The position numbers were made by a program, and so were the translations under genes. Positions 1-9,626 of a stretch of DNA of 64,000 nt are shown here, in pieces. Positions within the stretch are counted from its first letter, which is position 1; each line of letters starts with the position of its first letter. The notes beneath the pieces were generated by a model. It saw only the letters and a list, made by a program, of their open reading frames with translations. It had not been told where the DNA came from and ran no database searches. Location: contig CP052876.1 in NCBI GenBank assembly GCA_020881835.1, positions 1,302,001-1,366,000 of the forward strand. The letters are read 5' to 3'. The DNA comes from Kineosporiaceae bacterium SCSIO 59966. Lineage in GTDB: Bacteria; Actinomycetota; Actinomycetes; Actinomycetales; SCSIO-59966.

Positions 1-2
1 TC

Positions 3-281
3 GAGATCGACCTGCAGGGGGCCCGGCAGGTCCGCCAGACCATGCCCGACGCGCTGTTCGTGTTCCTCGCGCCGCCGAGCTGGGAGGAGCTCGTCCGCCG
101 GCTCGTCGGCCGCGGTACTGAGGACCCCGAAGAGCGTGAACGGCGCCTGGCCACCGCCCGGGTCGAGCTGGCCGCCGAGTCGGAGTTCGACGTCACCGTG
201 GTGAACGACGACGTCCACCGGGCCACCGACGAGCTCATCTCGCACATGGGCCTGCAGCCGGTGCCCGTCGCGCCGGGCTGA
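3..281 (+). CDS. gmk: Guanylate kinase, C-terminal part (5' end outside window)
   Basis: Guanylate kinase phosphorylates GMP to GDP with ATP in the cytosol. The open frame runs in from the left edge. Its first visible residues, [11 protein letters not shown], are the family motif following the central GMP-binding region. The lid-type segment rich in Arg and Glu ([17 protein letters not shown]) and a typical C-terminal helix follow, ending at TGA 279-281. The N-terminal P-loop lies outside the window. The next gene is rpoZ, the usual actinobacterial neighbour. The identification is secure although only about 92 residues are visible. Confidence 0.93.
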   Translation, partial: EIDLQGARQVRQTMPDALFVFLAPPSWEELVRRLVGRGTEDPEERERRLATARVELAAESEFDVTVVNDDVHRATDELISHMGLQPVPVAPG

Positions 282-341
282 GCGGCGTAGACTGCCCGGC
301 GAGTCCGCACGTCCCCGAACCCGAGAAGCGAGACGAACCCC

Positions 342-605
342 GTGGCCGGAACCGTGGCAGCACCCGAGGGCATCACCAACCCGCCCATCGACGACCTGCT
401 CGAGAAGTCCGACTCCAAGTACGCGCTGGTGCTGTACGCCGCCAAGCGCGCCCGCCAGATCAACGCCTACTACTCCCAGCTCGGCGAGGGCCTGCTGGAG
501 TACGTCGGCCCCCTGGTGGAGACCCACGCCCAGGAGAAGCCGCTGTCGGTCGCGCTCCGTGAGATCAACGAGGGTCTGCTCACCGTCGAGCCCGCCGACA
601 GCTGA
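342..605 (+). CDS. rpoZ: DNA-directed RNA polymerase omega subunit
   Basis: Small subunit that helps fold and stabilise the beta' subunit of RNA polymerase. The 87-residue protein carries the omega signature: [18 protein letters not shown], then [11 protein letters not shown], then a C-terminal [13 protein letters not shown] segment. The start is GTG 342, preceded by a purine-rich GAGAAGCGAGAC. A TAGACT hexamer at 287-292 could be its -10, which would give a leader of about 40 nt. It lies 60 bp after gmk and 14 bp before coaBC, the standard cluster. The size is normal for actinobacteria. Confidence 0.95.
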   Translation: MAGTVAAPEGITNPPIDDLLEKSDSKYALVLYAAKRARQINAYYSQLGEGLLEYVGPLVETHAQEKPLSVALREINEGLLTVEPADS

Positions 606-619
606 CCGGCCCCGCCGCC

Positions 620-1864
620 ATGCCCCCGTCGCCACGCGTCGTCCTCGGCGTGTCCGGGGGCATCGCCGCGTACAAGGCCTGCTCGCTGCTGCGCGGCCTC
701 ACCGAGACCGGTCACCGGGTCCGGGTCGTGCCGACCCGCGGGGCGCTCGAGTTCGTCGGCGCAGCCACCTGGGCCGCGCTGTCCGGTGAGCCGGTGACCA
801 CCGAGGTGTGGGACGACGTCCACGCCGTCCCGCACGTGCGCCTGGGCCAGGAGGCCGACCTCGTCGTCGTCGCCCCGGCCACCGCGGACCTGCTCGCCCG
901 TGCCGCGCACGGACGTGCCGACGACCTGCTGACCGCCACGCTGCTCACCGCCCGCTGTCCGGTGCTGATGGCACCGGCCATGCACACCGAGATGTGGGAG
1001 CACCCGGCCACCCAGGCCAACGTCGCCACCCTGCGCGAGCGCGGCGTCGTCGTCCTGGAGCCTGCCGCGGGGCGACTCACCGGGGCCGACTCCGGAGCCG
1101 GCAGGCTGCCCGAGCCCGAGGCGATCCTCGCCGCTGCCCGCCGGTTGCTGACCCGCCCGGACGCCGGAGCCGACCTCGCCGGGCGGCACGTGGTCGTCTC
1201 CGCCGGCGGCACCCGCGAACCGCTCGACCCGGTCCGCTACCTGGGCAACCGGTCCTCGGGCCGCCAGGGGTACGCGCTGGCCGCCACCGCCGCCGCACGT
1301 GGCGCCCGGGTCACGCTCGTCGCCGCCAACACCGATCTGCCCGACCCGGCCGGCGTGCACGTCGTCCGGGTGGGCACCGCCCGTCAGCTCGGCGACGCCG
1401 TCCGCCGGGCCGCGGCGGACGCCGACGTCGTCGTCATGGCCGCGGCCGTCGCCGACTTCCGCCCCGCCCGGCCCGCCACCACGAAGATCAAGAAGTCCGC
1501 GGACGACGATGGCGCCCCGGTGGTCGAGCTGGTGCGCAACCCGGACGTGCTCGCCGGTCTGGTCGCCGACCCGCCACGGCCCGGGCAGCTCGTCGTCGGG
1601 TTCGCCGCCGAGACCGGGGACGAGACGGGCGACGTGCTGGAGCACGCGCGCGCCAAGCTCGCCCGCAAGGGCTGCGACCTGCTCGTCGTCAACGAGGTCG
1701 GCGACGGGCGGGCGTTCGGCACGGCCGACAACACCGTCGTCCTGCTTGACCGCGACGGCGGGCAGCAGACCGTCGGCCCGGCCACCAAGGAGGACGTCGC
1801 CGACGCGGTCTGGGACGCCGTCCTGCGGCTCGCCGGCCCACGGCCTGTCGGGGGCACCCCCTAG
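620..1864 (+). CDS. coaBC: Bifunctional phosphopantothenoylcysteine decarboxylase / phosphopantothenate-cysteine ligase
   Basis: Carries two consecutive steps of coenzyme A synthesis: CTP-dependent joining of 4'-phosphopantothenate to cysteine, then FMN-dependent decarboxylation. The N-terminal flavoprotein half starts [12 protein letters not shown] and contains the conserved [10 protein letters not shown] loop. The C-terminal ligase half begins near residue 190 with [17 protein letters not shown] and contains [17 protein letters not shown] and the KIKK segment. At 414 residues it has the normal length of the fused enzyme. ATG 620 is the first start after rpoZ. Confidence 0.96.
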   Translation: MPPSPRVVLGVSGGIAAYKACSLLRGLTETGHRVRVVPTRGALEFVGAATWAALSGEPVTTEVWDDVHAVPHVRLGQEADLVVVAPATADLLARAAHGRADDLLTATLLTARCPVLMAPAMHTEMWEHPATQANVATLRERGVVVLEPAAGRLTGADSGAGRLPEPEAILAAARRLLTRPDAGADLAGRHVVVSAGGTREPLDPVRYLGNRSSGRQGYALAATAAARGARVTLVAANTDLPDPAGVHVVRVGTARQLGDAVRRAAADADVVVMAAAVADFRPARPATTKIKKSADDDGAPVVELVRNPDVLAGLVADPPRPGQLVVGFAAETGDETGDVLEHARAKLARKGCDLLVVNEVGDGRAFGTADNTVVLLDRDGGQQTVGPATKEDVADAVWDAVLRLAGPRPVGGTP

Positions 1865-1915
1865 GCTGGGCGGCGCCACTGGTACCCCGGCCGACATGTG
1901 CTGCGGCTCGTGCCC

Positions 1916-1935
1916 AGCGGCAGTCAGCAGCCGCT
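1916..1935 (+). other. Hairpin in the metK leader
   Basis: A 6-bp perfect stem (AGCGGC / GCCGCT) with an 8-nt loop sits about 17 nt before the metK start. A TAGGCT hexamer overlapping the coaBC stop (1862-1867) could serve as a -10, giving a leader of about 80 nt that contains this stem. The position invites a regulatory role, but I could not fit it to any SAM riboswitch consensus I know. Confidence 0.25.
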
Positions 1936-1952
1936 GCAACCTTTGGAGTGAC

Positions 1953-3158
1953 GTGACCAGTCCTGACCGCCCCGTGCGACTCTTCACCTCCGAGTCGGTG
2001 ACCGAGGGCCACCCTGACAAGATCTGTGACCAGATCAGCGACCGGATCCTGGACAGCCTGCTCGAGCAGGACCCGAGCAGCCGGGTCGCCGTCGAGACCC
2101 TCGTGACGACCGGCCTCGTGCACGTCGCCGGGGAGGTGGACACCCGCGGCTACGCCGACATCCCTGCGCTCGTGCGCTCGACCGTGCTCGACGTCGGGTA
2201 CGACTCCTCGACCAAGGGGTTCGACGGCCGGTCGTGCGGGGTAGAGGTGTCGATCGGCGGGCAGAGCACGGACATCGCCGCCGGCGTCGACAGCTCGCTG
2301 GAGGACCGGCTGCGCGCCGGGGAGGACCCGCTGGACCGACAGGGTGCCGGCGACCAGGGCCTGATGTTCGGCTACGCGTGCACCGACACCCCTGAGCTGA
2401 TGCCGGTGCCGATCTGGCTGGCGCACCGCCTCGCCGAGCGGCTGTCGGAGGTCCGCAAGGACGGCACGCTCGCCTACCTGCGCCCGGACGGCAAGACCCA
2501 GGTCACCATCGGCTACGACGGCGACCAGGCGGTCAGCATCGAGACCGTCGTCGTGTCCACCCAGCACGCCCGGGACGTGTCGCTGGAGTCCATGCTGACC
2601 CCGGACGTGCGCGACCACGTCGTCAAGCCGGTGCTGGACCGGGTCGACCTGGACTCCTCGTCGTTCCGGCTGCTGGTCAACCCCACCGGGCGGTTCGAGA
2701 TCGGCGGGCCGATGGGTGACGCCGGGCTGACCGGTCGCAAGATCATCGTCGACACCTACGGCGGGATGGCCCGCCACGGCGGCGGCGCGTTCAGCGGCAA
2801 GGACCCCTCGAAGGTCGACCGGTCCGCGGCGTACGCGATGCGCTGGGTGGCCAAGAACGTCGTGGCCGCCGGGCTCGCGACCCGCTGCGAGGTGCAGGTC
2901 GCCTACGCCATCGGCCGGGCCCACCCGGTTGGGCTGTACGTCGAGTGCTTCGGTACCGAGACCGTCCCGCTGCCCCGCATCGTCGAGGCGATCAAGGAGG
3001 TCTTCGACCTGCGGCCGGCCGCTATCGTCCGCGACCTGGACCTGCTGCGGCCGATCTACCGGCGCACCGCCACCTACGGCCACTTCGGCCGCGAGCTGCC
3101 CGAGTTCACCTGGGAGCGGACCGACCGGGTCGAGGACCTGCGCTCAGCGGTCGGCTGA
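1953..3158 (+). CDS. metK: S-adenosylmethionine synthetase
   Basis: Makes S-adenosylmethionine from methionine and ATP, releasing phosphate and pyrophosphate. Visible motifs are [20 protein letters not shown] at the N terminus, the ATP-binding [12 protein letters not shown] and the catalytic loop [22 protein letters not shown] 1953 is chosen because the protein then begins [16 protein letters not shown], the GGAG at 1945-1948 fits a ribosome site, and the length (401 residues) matches the family. Longer in-frame starts would run back into coaBC. The last 15 bp overlap the convergent FUSC gene. Confidence 0.96.
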   Translation: MTSPDRPVRLFTSESVTEGHPDKICDQISDRILDSLLEQDPSSRVAVETLVTTGLVHVAGEVDTRGYADIPALVRSTVLDVGYDSSTKGFDGRSCGVEVSIGGQSTDIAAGVDSSLEDRLRAGEDPLDRQGAGDQGLMFGYACTDTPELMPVPIWLAHRLAERLSEVRKDGTLAYLRPDGKTQVTIGYDGDQAVSIETVVVSTQHARDVSLESMLTPDVRDHVVKPVLDRVDLDSSSFRLLVNPTGRFEIGGPMGDAGLTGRKIIVDTYGGMARHGGGAFSGKDPSKVDRSAAYAMRWVAKNVVAAGLATRCEVQVAYAIGRAHPVGLYVECFGTETVPLPRIVEAIKEVFDLRPAAIVRDLDLLRPIYRRTATYGHFGRELPEFTWERTDRVEDLRSAVG

Positions 3159-4271
3159 CGTCGCGTCGTCGGACGCCGCTGTGCCGGACGCCGCTGTGCC
3201 GCCGGCCGGGCGGACGGTCGCCAGCGCCCGGCGCAGGTTGGCGACCACCCCGCCGATGACGGCGAGGTCGACCGGGTCGAGGTCCCGCCGCCGGGCGAAC
3301 GCGTCGGTGACCGCCTGGATCCGCTCCTCGACGGCGACCACGCGCTCGTCGTCCGGGTCCATCGGGCTGAGGTAGTCCCGGACGACGGCCGCCAGGTCCT
3401 CGAGGGTCTCGGCCGTCGTCGCGGCGAGGTCGTCGTCCAGCGGGGACGTCGGCAGGTCGCCGCGGTGGTACTCGCCGAACGCGGCGACGAGGTCCTGAAC
3501 GAGCACGGCGACCTGCTCCAGCCCGTGGGCGGCGCGTTGCTGGCGCTCGGTCTCCCTGGCGTGCCAGCGGGCCCGGGGGTTGCCACGGCGGGCCTGGAGC
3601 ATCTCGGCCACCGCCGACCGCATCGTGTCGACCGCCGGGTCGATGTCCCGCTGCCGCCTGGCCCACTCCTGCCGCGACGGGGCCGGGTGCTGCCGCAGGC
3701 CCGCTGCCAGGTCGGTCAGCTGGTCGGCGAGCAGGTCCTGGGCGCGGATGAGCGCGGTGCGGCCCTGGGACAGCCGCAGCGCCGGGAGGGCGAGGTTGAC
3801 GCCGACCGCCACGACCGCGCCGACCAGCGCCAGCAGCACGTAGGCCAGGGTGTAGGTCCACGGGTCCTGTCCGCCGATGAGCAGGACGAACAGGGCCACG
3901 ACGGGCACCCAGCTGCGGGAGGCTCCCAGCCACGGCAGGCCGCCGGCCAGCACGCCGGCGAAGACGCCGACCGCGAGGGCCCCGAGGCCGGGGTCCAGGA
4001 CGCCGTGCACCGCCAGGCCGATCGCCCCACCGGTGGCGATGGACAGCACCGCCTCCACCGAGCTGCGCAGTGAGGCGGCCACCGTCGGCTGGACCGCCAC
4101 GAGTGCGCCGAGTGGGGCGTAGTACTGGTAGCTCTCCAGCTCGCTCCCGCTGGTGAGGACCTCGGCGGCGAACCACGCCAGCGCCGCCGCGACGGCGGCC
4201 TTGGCGGCCATCTGGCTGCGTTCGTGCAGCAGCAGTCGGCGCAGCAGCGGTACGGCTCCTTGGTGGCGCAT
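3144..4271 (-). CDS. FUSC-family membrane protein (aromatic-acid exporter-like)
   Basis: A 375-residue protein. Its N-terminal half is six or so hydrophobic helices (for example [45 protein letters not shown]), followed by a long cytosolic helical tail rich in Arg, Gln and Asp. This is the half-size layout of FUSC/ArAE-type proteins, of which some export aromatic carboxylates; the substrate here is unknown. It is read convergently to metK and divergently from priA, with a 131-bp gap to priA. The ATG at 4271 gives a cytosolic N terminus of about 20 residues before the first helix. Confidence 0.75.
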   Translation of the reverse strand: MRHQGAVPLLRRLLLHERSQMAAKAAVAAALAWFAAEVLTSGSELESYQYYAPLGALVAVQPTVAASLRSSVEAVLSIATGGAIGLAVHGVLDPGLGALAVGVFAGVLAGGLPWLGASRSWVPVVALFVLLIGGQDPWTYTLAYVLLALVGAVVAVGVNLALPALRLSQGRTALIRAQDLLADQLTDLAAGLRQHPAPSRQEWARRQRDIDPAVDTMRSAVAEMLQARRGNPRARWHARETERQQRAAHGLEQVAVLVQDLVAAFGEYHRGDLPTSPLDDDLAATTAETLEDLAAVVRDYLSPMDPDDERVVAVEERIQAVTDAFARRRDLDPVDLAVIGGVVANLRRALATVRPAGGTAASGTAASDDATSADR

Positions 4272-4402
4272 TGCTCCCGGTCCCGTTCGTCGGCCCCCGT
4301 CGTCGTCCTACGTCGTTGCTCTACCCCAGGGACGCGAGTCCTACCACCCGGTGACCGACCCGACCGGACGGCGTTGTCCGTAGCGTCTGGTGGGATGCGG
4401 CC

Positions 4403-6472
4403 ATGACGACGGCAGACGGCGCCGAGGCGGTGGACGGCAGGCAGCTGCCGCTCGCCGGGCTGGCGCGCCGTCCAGCGCGCCGCGCCGTCCCGGCGGGCGA
4501 GCTTGCCGCCAGCGACCCCGTCGCCGAGGTGGCCGTCGACGTCTCCCTGCCGCACCTGGACCGGCCCTTCGAGTACGCGGTGCCGGCGTCGATGGCGGAC
4601 GACGCCCGGCCCGGTGTCCGGGTCCGGGTCCGGTTCGCCGGCCAGGACGTCGAGGGCTACCTGCTGGCGCGCAAGCCCGCCGCCGAGCATCCCGGCCAAC
4701 TGGCCCCGCTGCGCCGGGTGGTCTCCCGGGAGCCGGTGCTCACCCCCGGCCTGCTGGACCTGTGCCGGGCGGTCGCCGACCGGTGGGCCGGCGTCCTGCC
4801 CGACGTGCTGCGGCTCGCCGTCCCGCGTCGGCACGCGGGGACCGAGAAGCGTGAGCAGCCCGAGTCGGCCGCTGCGCCGCCCCGGCCCGGTGCCGGACGG
4901 TGGGCGGCGTACCGAGCGGGGCCGGCGTTCCTCGAGCACGTCCACGCCGGCCAGGCCCCGCGGGCGGCGTGGACGGCGCTGCCGGGGGAGGACTGGCCCG
5001 CCGCCCTGGCGACCGCGGTGGCCACAGCCCTGTCCGCGGACCGCGGCGCGCTCGTCGTCGTCCCCGACCACCGGGACGTCGACCGGGTGGACGCCGCCCT
5101 GACGGCGCTCATGGGCACCGGGCGGCACGTCCGGCTCACCGCTGACCAGGGCGCCGCGGCCCGGTACCGGGCGTGGCTGGCGCTGCAGCGCGGCGCCGTG
5201 CGCGCGGTCGTCGGGACCAGAGCGGCCGCCTACGCCCCGGTGCACGACCTCGGCCTGGTCGTCGTCTGGGACGACGGTGACGACCTGCACGCTGAGCCGC
5301 ACGCGCCGTACCCGCACGTTCGCGAGCTGCTTGCGCTGCGCAGCGAACGGGAGGGCGCTGCCCTGATCGTCGGTGGGTTCACCCGCACCGCGGAGGTTCA
5401 GGCGTGGCTGGACGCCGGGTTCGCCCGGCCGGTCGAGGCGGACCGCGCCGCCGTCCGGGCTGCCGCGCCGCAGGTGCTGCTACCCGGCGAGGGCCCCGAG
5501 CCGGAGCGGGACCCGGCCGCCCGCAGCGCCCGGCTCCCCTCGGTGGCCTGGCGTACCGCCCGGACGGCGCTCGAGCACGGACCGGTCCTGGTCCAGGTCC
5601 CTCGCCGGGGGTACCGGCTGGCCCTGCAGTGCGCCCGGTGCCGCTCGCGGGCTCGCTGCTCGGCGTGCGCCGGCCCGCTCGCCCAGTCCTCCGGTCACGC
5701 CGTGCCGGCCTGTCGGTGGTGCGGCCGGCCCGCGGGCACCTGGGCCTGCCCGACCTGCGGGGGGACGGCGCTGCGCTCGGCCGTACTCGGACAGCGGCGT
5801 ACCGCCGAGGAGCTCGGCCGGGCCTTCCCCGGGGTCCCGGTGCGCACCTCCGGCGGCGGGGAGGTGCTGGCCGGCGTCCCGGACCGGCCGGCGCTCGTCG
5901 TCGCCACGCCGGGGGCTGAGCCGATCGCGGACGGCGGGTACGCGGCCGCGCTCCTGCTCGACGGGTGGGTGCTGCTCGACCGGGCGGACCTGCGGGCGGG
6001 GGAGGAGGCGCTGCGGCGGTGGGCGAACGCGGCCGCCCTGGTCCGCCCCGCGGCGCAGGGCGGCACGGTCGTGCTACTTGCCCCCGCCGGCCTGCCGCCG
6101 GTGGAGGCGCTGGTGCGCTGGAACCCGGCCTGGCACGCCGCCCGCGAGCTCGCCGAGCGGATCGAGCTCGCCTTTCCCCCCGCGGTGGCGCTGGCGACCC
6201 TCACCGGCCCGGCCGACGCGGTAGGTGCGCTGCTCGGGCACGCCCGGCTGCCGGCGTCCGCAGACGTCCTGGGCCCGGTCCCGGTCGCGCAGGACCCGCG
6301 CGCCGCAGCCGGGCAGGACGCGCCGGCCCCGGTGGTCCGTGCGCTCGTCCGGGTGCCGGTCGTCGACCGGGCCACGCTGTCGCGTGCGTTGCGGGAGGCC
6401 GCAGCCGTCCGCAGCGCGCGCAAGGAGCCGGGCGCGGTGCGAGTGCAGATCGACCCGCTGGAAGTGCTCTGA
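4403..6472 (+). CDS. priA: Primosomal protein N' (PriA), ATPase-degenerate actinobacterial form
   Basis: PriA loads the replicative helicase at stalled or repaired forks. The 689-residue protein keeps the N-terminal DNA-binding part (VAVDVSLPHLDRPFEYAVP) and the zinc-binding region with paired cysteines (CARCRSRARCSACAG ... CRWCGRP ... CPTCGG, about residues 410-460). The canonical Walker A GxGKT is absent; its place is taken by PAALATAVATAL, and the DEEH box is VVWDDGDD. Helicase activity is therefore unlikely. This loss is common in actinobacterial PriA, which is thought to act in replisome loading without unwinding. ATG 4403 lies 16 nt after a TAGCGT hexamer (4381-4386). Confidence 0.9.
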   Translation: MTTADGAEAVDGRQLPLAGLARRPARRAVPAGELAASDPVAEVAVDVSLPHLDRPFEYAVPASMADDARPGVRVRVRFAGQDVEGYLLARKPAAEHPGQLAPLRRVVSREPVLTPGLLDLCRAVADRWAGVLPDVLRLAVPRRHAGTEKREQPESAAAPPRPGAGRWAAYRAGPAFLEHVHAGQAPRAAWTALPGEDWPAALATAVATALSADRGALVVVPDHRDVDRVDAALTALMGTGRHVRLTADQGAAARYRAWLALQRGAVRAVVGTRAAAYAPVHDLGLVVVWDDGDDLHAEPHAPYPHVRELLALRSEREGAALIVGGFTRTAEVQAWLDAGFARPVEADRAAVRAAAPQVLLPGEGPEPERDPAARSARLPSVAWRTARTALEHGPVLVQVPRRGYRLALQCARCRSRARCSACAGPLAQSSGHAVPACRWCGRPAGTWACPTCGGTALRSAVLGQRRTAEELGRAFPGVPVRTSGGGEVLAGVPDRPALVVATPGAEPIADGGYAAALLLDGWVLLDRADLRAGEEALRRWANAAALVRPAAQGGTVVLLAPAGLPPVEALVRWNPAWHAARELAERIELAFPPAVALATLTGPADAVGALLGHARLPASADVLGPVPVAQDPRAAAGQDAPAPVVRALVRVPVVDRATLSRALREAAAVRSARKEPGAVRVQIDPLEVL

Positions 6473-6503
6473 CGACCTGGCCGAAGACCAGACCCCTCGA
6501 CCA

Positions 6504-6562
6504 CAGAATGCTGTGCTCAGCGCGGTGCGGCCGGCGTGTCGCGCCAACAACCCAGCATTCTG
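6504..6562. repeat. Interspersed repeat B, copy 1 (59 bp)
   Basis: A 59-bp element with perfect 10-bp inverted ends (CAGAATGCTG / CAGCATTCTG) and the inner block GGCGTGTCGCGCCAACAACCC. It lies between the convergent priA and GGDEF-EAL genes. Its orientation is opposite to the copies at 37,253 and 41,781. Confidence 0.8.
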
Positions 6563-6596
6563 TGAGGGGACTGGAGGGGAGGGGACTGGAGGGGAG

Positions 6597-6659
6597 GGTG
6601 GCGGGATTGCATGATCACGGGGAGGGAGAAGGGTGGGGGTGGCGGGATTGCATGATCAC
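6597..6659. repeat. Interspersed repeat A, two direct copies after a G-rich tract
   Basis: Two copies of the 22-bp motif whose core is GGCGGGATTGCATGATCAC, at 6597-6618 and 6638-6659. They are preceded (6563-6596) by tandem GGGGACTGGAGGGGA-like units with G-quadruplex potential. They sit 3' of both convergent genes. Confidence 0.85.
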
Positions 6660-6674
6660 CGAGGGGTGCGGCGG

Positions 6675-9560
6675 TTACCGAGGGGTGGGGTCGGGGGCTG
6701 GGTCGAGGTCTGAGCGGCGGTCCGGTGCCGGGGCGGGCCGGCCGAGCAGGTAGCCCTGCACGCCCGGGCACCCGGCGACCTGAAGGGCGGCGAGCTGCTC
6801 GGACGTCTCCACGCCCTCGGCGATGACGTCGAGCCGCATCTCCTCGGCCAGTGCCAGGACCCCGCGGACGAGCTTCTCGGCGTCCCGGGCCTCGTCGCCG
6901 TCTCCGCCGAGCGCGCGGACGAACGAGCGGTCGATCTTCAGCTGGTCCACCGGCAGCCGCTGCAGCCAGGCCAGGGTCGAGTAGCCGGTGCCGAAGTCGT
7001 CGAGGGCCACGCGGACGCCGAGACGGCGGAGCTCGACGAGCCGGCCCTGGACGCGGGCCAGGTCGAACAGCGACCGGCTCTCGACCACCTCGACGTGCAG
7101 CCGCTCGGGGCGCAGTCCGTGCCGGGTCAGGGACGCCCGGACGGTCGGGAGCAGCCGGTCGTCGACCAGGGACGCCGCGCTGAGGTTGACGGCGACGTAC
7201 GCGGGCGTCGGGCCCCCGGGGTCCCAGGCGGCGAGTGTCCGGCACGCCTCGTCGATGGCCCACATGTCGAGGTCGGCGACCAGGCCGACCTCCTCGGCGA
7301 CCGGCAGGAACGCTCCTGGGAGGAGCTCCCCGAGCCGGGGGTGCCGCCAGCGCATCAGCGCCTCCACGCCCAGCAGGGGCATCCCCTCGTGGAGCCCGAT
7401 GATGGGCTGCACGTGCAGGATCAGCTGTCCCTCGGCGGCGGCGCGGGCGATTTCCGCCTCGAGCCCGCCGGTGCCGGGGTGCACGAGCTGGGTGGCGCTG
7501 GCCAGGCCGACCTGGTTGCGGCCCCGGCGCTTGGCCTCCTGCATCGCGGCGTCGGCGGAGTGCAGCAGCAGGTCCCCCCGTCCGCCGGTGCCCTCGTGGA
7601 CGGCCACGCCGACGCTGCACGTCACCGCCACGTCGCTGCCATCGACCCGGAACCCGGGCCCGAACGACTCGACGAGCCGGTGAGCGACCGCGACGGCGGA
7701 CTCGTCGTCGACCAGGTCGGTGAGCAGGACGGCGAACTCGTCGCCGCTGAGCCGGCCGAGCAGGTCCGAGGGCCGCAGGCAGCCAGCGAGCCGGGCGGCG
7801 ACCTGGCGCAGGACCTCGTCGCCGGCGGCGTGACCGAACCGGTCGTTGATCCGCTTGAACCCGTCGAGGTCGCAGAACAGTACGGCGGTCCTGCGGGCCG
7901 GGTCCGCGGTGAGCAGGGCGGTCTCCATCCGGCGGGTGAACAGCTCGCGGTTCGCCAGCCCGGTCAGCGTGTCGTGCGCGGCCTGGTGGCGCACCGTGCC
8001 GAGCAGCTGGGCGTTCTGCAGCGCAGTGGCGGCCTGGTCGGAGACCGCGGTGAGCCGGGCCGTGGTCTCGGCAGGATCGACCAGGGCGCCCTCCTCGGCC
8101 CAGGCCGACGTGATCACGCCGAGCAGCTCGTCGTGGACGACCAGCGGGGCGACCACGACGGTGCCGGTGCCGGTTTCCTGCAGCAGGCGGGTCAGCACCG
8201 GGGTCGTCTGTGACACCCGCAGCAGCACTGGTTGCTGGTTGGTGAGCATGTCGACGAGCTCCGGGGTGTCACCGGCGGGGAGCACGGTGTCGAACAGCGC
8301 CCGCTCCTCATCGGCGTCCAGTCCGTAGGACGCGATGCCCTGCAGCGCTCCAGCCTCGGCCGACCACAGCAGTACCGCGGCCTTCTGCGCGCCGGTGATG
8401 CGGGGCATCGCCTGGACGACGACGTCGGCGACCTCCTCGAGCTCACGGGCAGCGGCGAGCCGGCGAGCGAGGTCGAGCAGGGCGGCGGCCCGGCTGCCCT
8501 CTCGCCGGCTGGCGTCCAGGGCGGTGACCAGGTCGAGCGCCGCCGCGGCGTGCCGGGCGTACGCGGCGAGCACCTGTCCCTCGTCCTCCAGACCGCGGTG
8601 CCCCTCGGGGTACAGGGCGGCCAGCCGGCCGTGCCGGTGGCGGGTCGAGGCGACGTCGACGACGACGGCCCCTGGTCCCAGGTCGTCCCCGGCGAGCAGC
8701 CGGGCCGCCACCTCCTCCGCCTGCTCGGGACTCAGCCCCGCCGACTGCACCGTCGGCCGCTCGTGGCCGTGCGGGTACAGGGCCAGCACGTGAGCGGGGG
8801 CCAGCACGGCGGAGGCCGCCCGCTCGGTGATCCGGCGCAGGGTCGTCGGCAGGTCCTCGTCGCCGACGAGGTCGGCCGCGGTGGACTGGAGCGCGGTCAG
8901 CTGCCTGCGCAGTGCGTCGAGCTCCTGCTCGGCGGCCCGTTCGGCGTACCGGCGGCGGCGCCACGGCAACCGGGACCACGGCTGCCAGCGCACCTCGTAG
9001 ACGCAGGCACCCGCTCCGTCCGCCTGGCAGTCATGGTGCTCGACCCGGGCCCGGGGCAGCCCGAACACCGCCGGGACCGCGGCCAGGAGCCCCTCGGCGA
9101 ACAGGCAGTTGAGCCGGGAGGGCCGGTACCCGGGCCGCAGCCCGGAGGTCACGGTGACGCGGTCCTGCGCCGGTCGCGGGGTCTCCATCACCGACGTCGT
9201 GGTGAGCTTCGGCAGCACCCGTGGCAGCTGCCGGTACACCTCCTGCGGGGAGCCGAGCGAGCGCAGCAGCAGCACGAGCCCGGGGCTGATGCCGTGCTCG
9301 AGGGCGGTGGCCCCGACGTGGAACATGGTCCGCGGGTCCCCGACGACCGCGGTCGCCGCCTCGAACAGCCGGATCCGTTCGTCGTAGCCGAACCAGCCGG
9401 CGTCGTCCGCCCGCACGGCGAGGTCGTCCGGGAGCCCGGCGCGACGCAGCACCTCGGCGACCCCTTGCGGGCCGCGACGGTCCTGCACGTAGCGCAGGGT
9501 GAGACGGATCGTCGTCGCCGACGTCTCTCTCGTCCCGGGCCGGTCCGGTTCGATCGCCAC
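6675..9560 (-). CDS. Sensor protein with V4R-like, GAF, GGDEF and EAL domains (cyclic-di-GMP turnover)
   Basis: A 961-residue protein predicted to make and/or degrade cyclic-di-GMP. The N-terminal ~190 residues resemble a V4R/4-vinyl-reductase-type ligand-binding domain (CLFAEGLLAAVPAVFG ... DGAGACVYEVRW). One or two GAF-like modules follow (about 230-515). The GGDEF domain (about 540-690) has SGDEF near residue 603 and an RxxD I-site (RPSD) five residues before it. The EAL domain (about 710-945) has VEALMRW, VNLSA, EVVES, DDFGTGYS, LKIDRSF and IAEGVET, so both catalytic sets look intact. The start is GTG 9560 with GGAGG 8 nt upstream. No membrane segment is seen. The input signal is unknown. 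Confidence 0.88.
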   Translation of the reverse strand: MAIEPDRPGTRETSATTIRLTLRYVQDRRGPQGVAEVLRRAGLPDDLAVRADDAGWFGYDERIRLFEAATAVVGDPRTMFHVGATALEHGISPGLVLLLRSLGSPQEVYRQLPRVLPKLTTTSVMETPRPAQDRVTVTSGLRPGYRPSRLNCLFAEGLLAAVPAVFGLPRARVEHHDCQADGAGACVYEVRWQPWSRLPWRRRRYAERAAEQELDALRRQLTALQSTAADLVGDEDLPTTLRRITERAASAVLAPAHVLALYPHGHERPTVQSAGLSPEQAEEVAARLLAGDDLGPGAVVVDVASTRHRHGRLAALYPEGHRGLEDEGQVLAAYARHAAAALDLVTALDASRREGSRAAALLDLARRLAAARELEEVADVVVQAMPRITGAQKAAVLLWSAEAGALQGIASYGLDADEERALFDTVLPAGDTPELVDMLTNQQPVLLRVSQTTPVLTRLLQETGTGTVVVAPLVVHDELLGVITSAWAEEGALVDPAETTARLTAVSDQAATALQNAQLLGTVRHQAAHDTLTGLANRELFTRRMETALLTADPARRTAVLFCDLDGFKRINDRFGHAAGDEVLRQVAARLAGCLRPSDLLGRLSGDEFAVLLTDLVDDESAVAVAHRLVESFGPGFRVDGSDVAVTCSVGVAVHEGTGGRGDLLLHSADAAMQEAKRRGRNQVGLASATQLVHPGTGGLEAEIARAAAEGQLILHVQPIIGLHEGMPLLGVEALMRWRHPRLGELLPGAFLPVAEEVGLVADLDMWAIDEACRTLAAWDPGGPTPAYVAVNLSAASLVDDRLLPTVRASLTRHGLRPERLHVEVVESRSLFDLARVQGRLVELRRLGVRVALDDFGTGYSTLAWLQRLPVDQLKIDRSFVRALGGDGDEARDAEKLVRGVLALAEEMRLDVIAEGVETSEQLAALQVAGCPGVQGYLLGRPAPAPDRRSDLDPAPDPTPR

Positions 9561-9614
9561 ACGCCACCTCCATCGGCCCTATCGACCGAGCAGCGGCGAA
9601 CCTGAAGCCGCCCG

Positions 9615-9620
9615 TACCCT
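9615..9620 (+). promoter_or_regulatory. Putative -10 box of def
   Basis: TACCCT ends 6 nt before the def GTG, so transcription would start at or next to the start codon (leaderless). No convincing -35 is visible. Confidence 0.4.
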
Positions 9621-9626
9621 TGTGAC

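Noticed and set aside
1868-1952. SAM riboswitch in the metK leader
   Set aside because: A hairpin and a leader of about 80 nt exist, but I could not fit the conserved pairing and junction sequences of a SAM riboswitch class I know.
470-2143. Long open frames antisense to coaBC, priA, metK, pucR and trpE
   Set aside because: High GC content keeps opposite frames open. Their translations are Gly/Arg/Ala/Pro-rich with no domains, whereas the sense frames match known proteins throughout.
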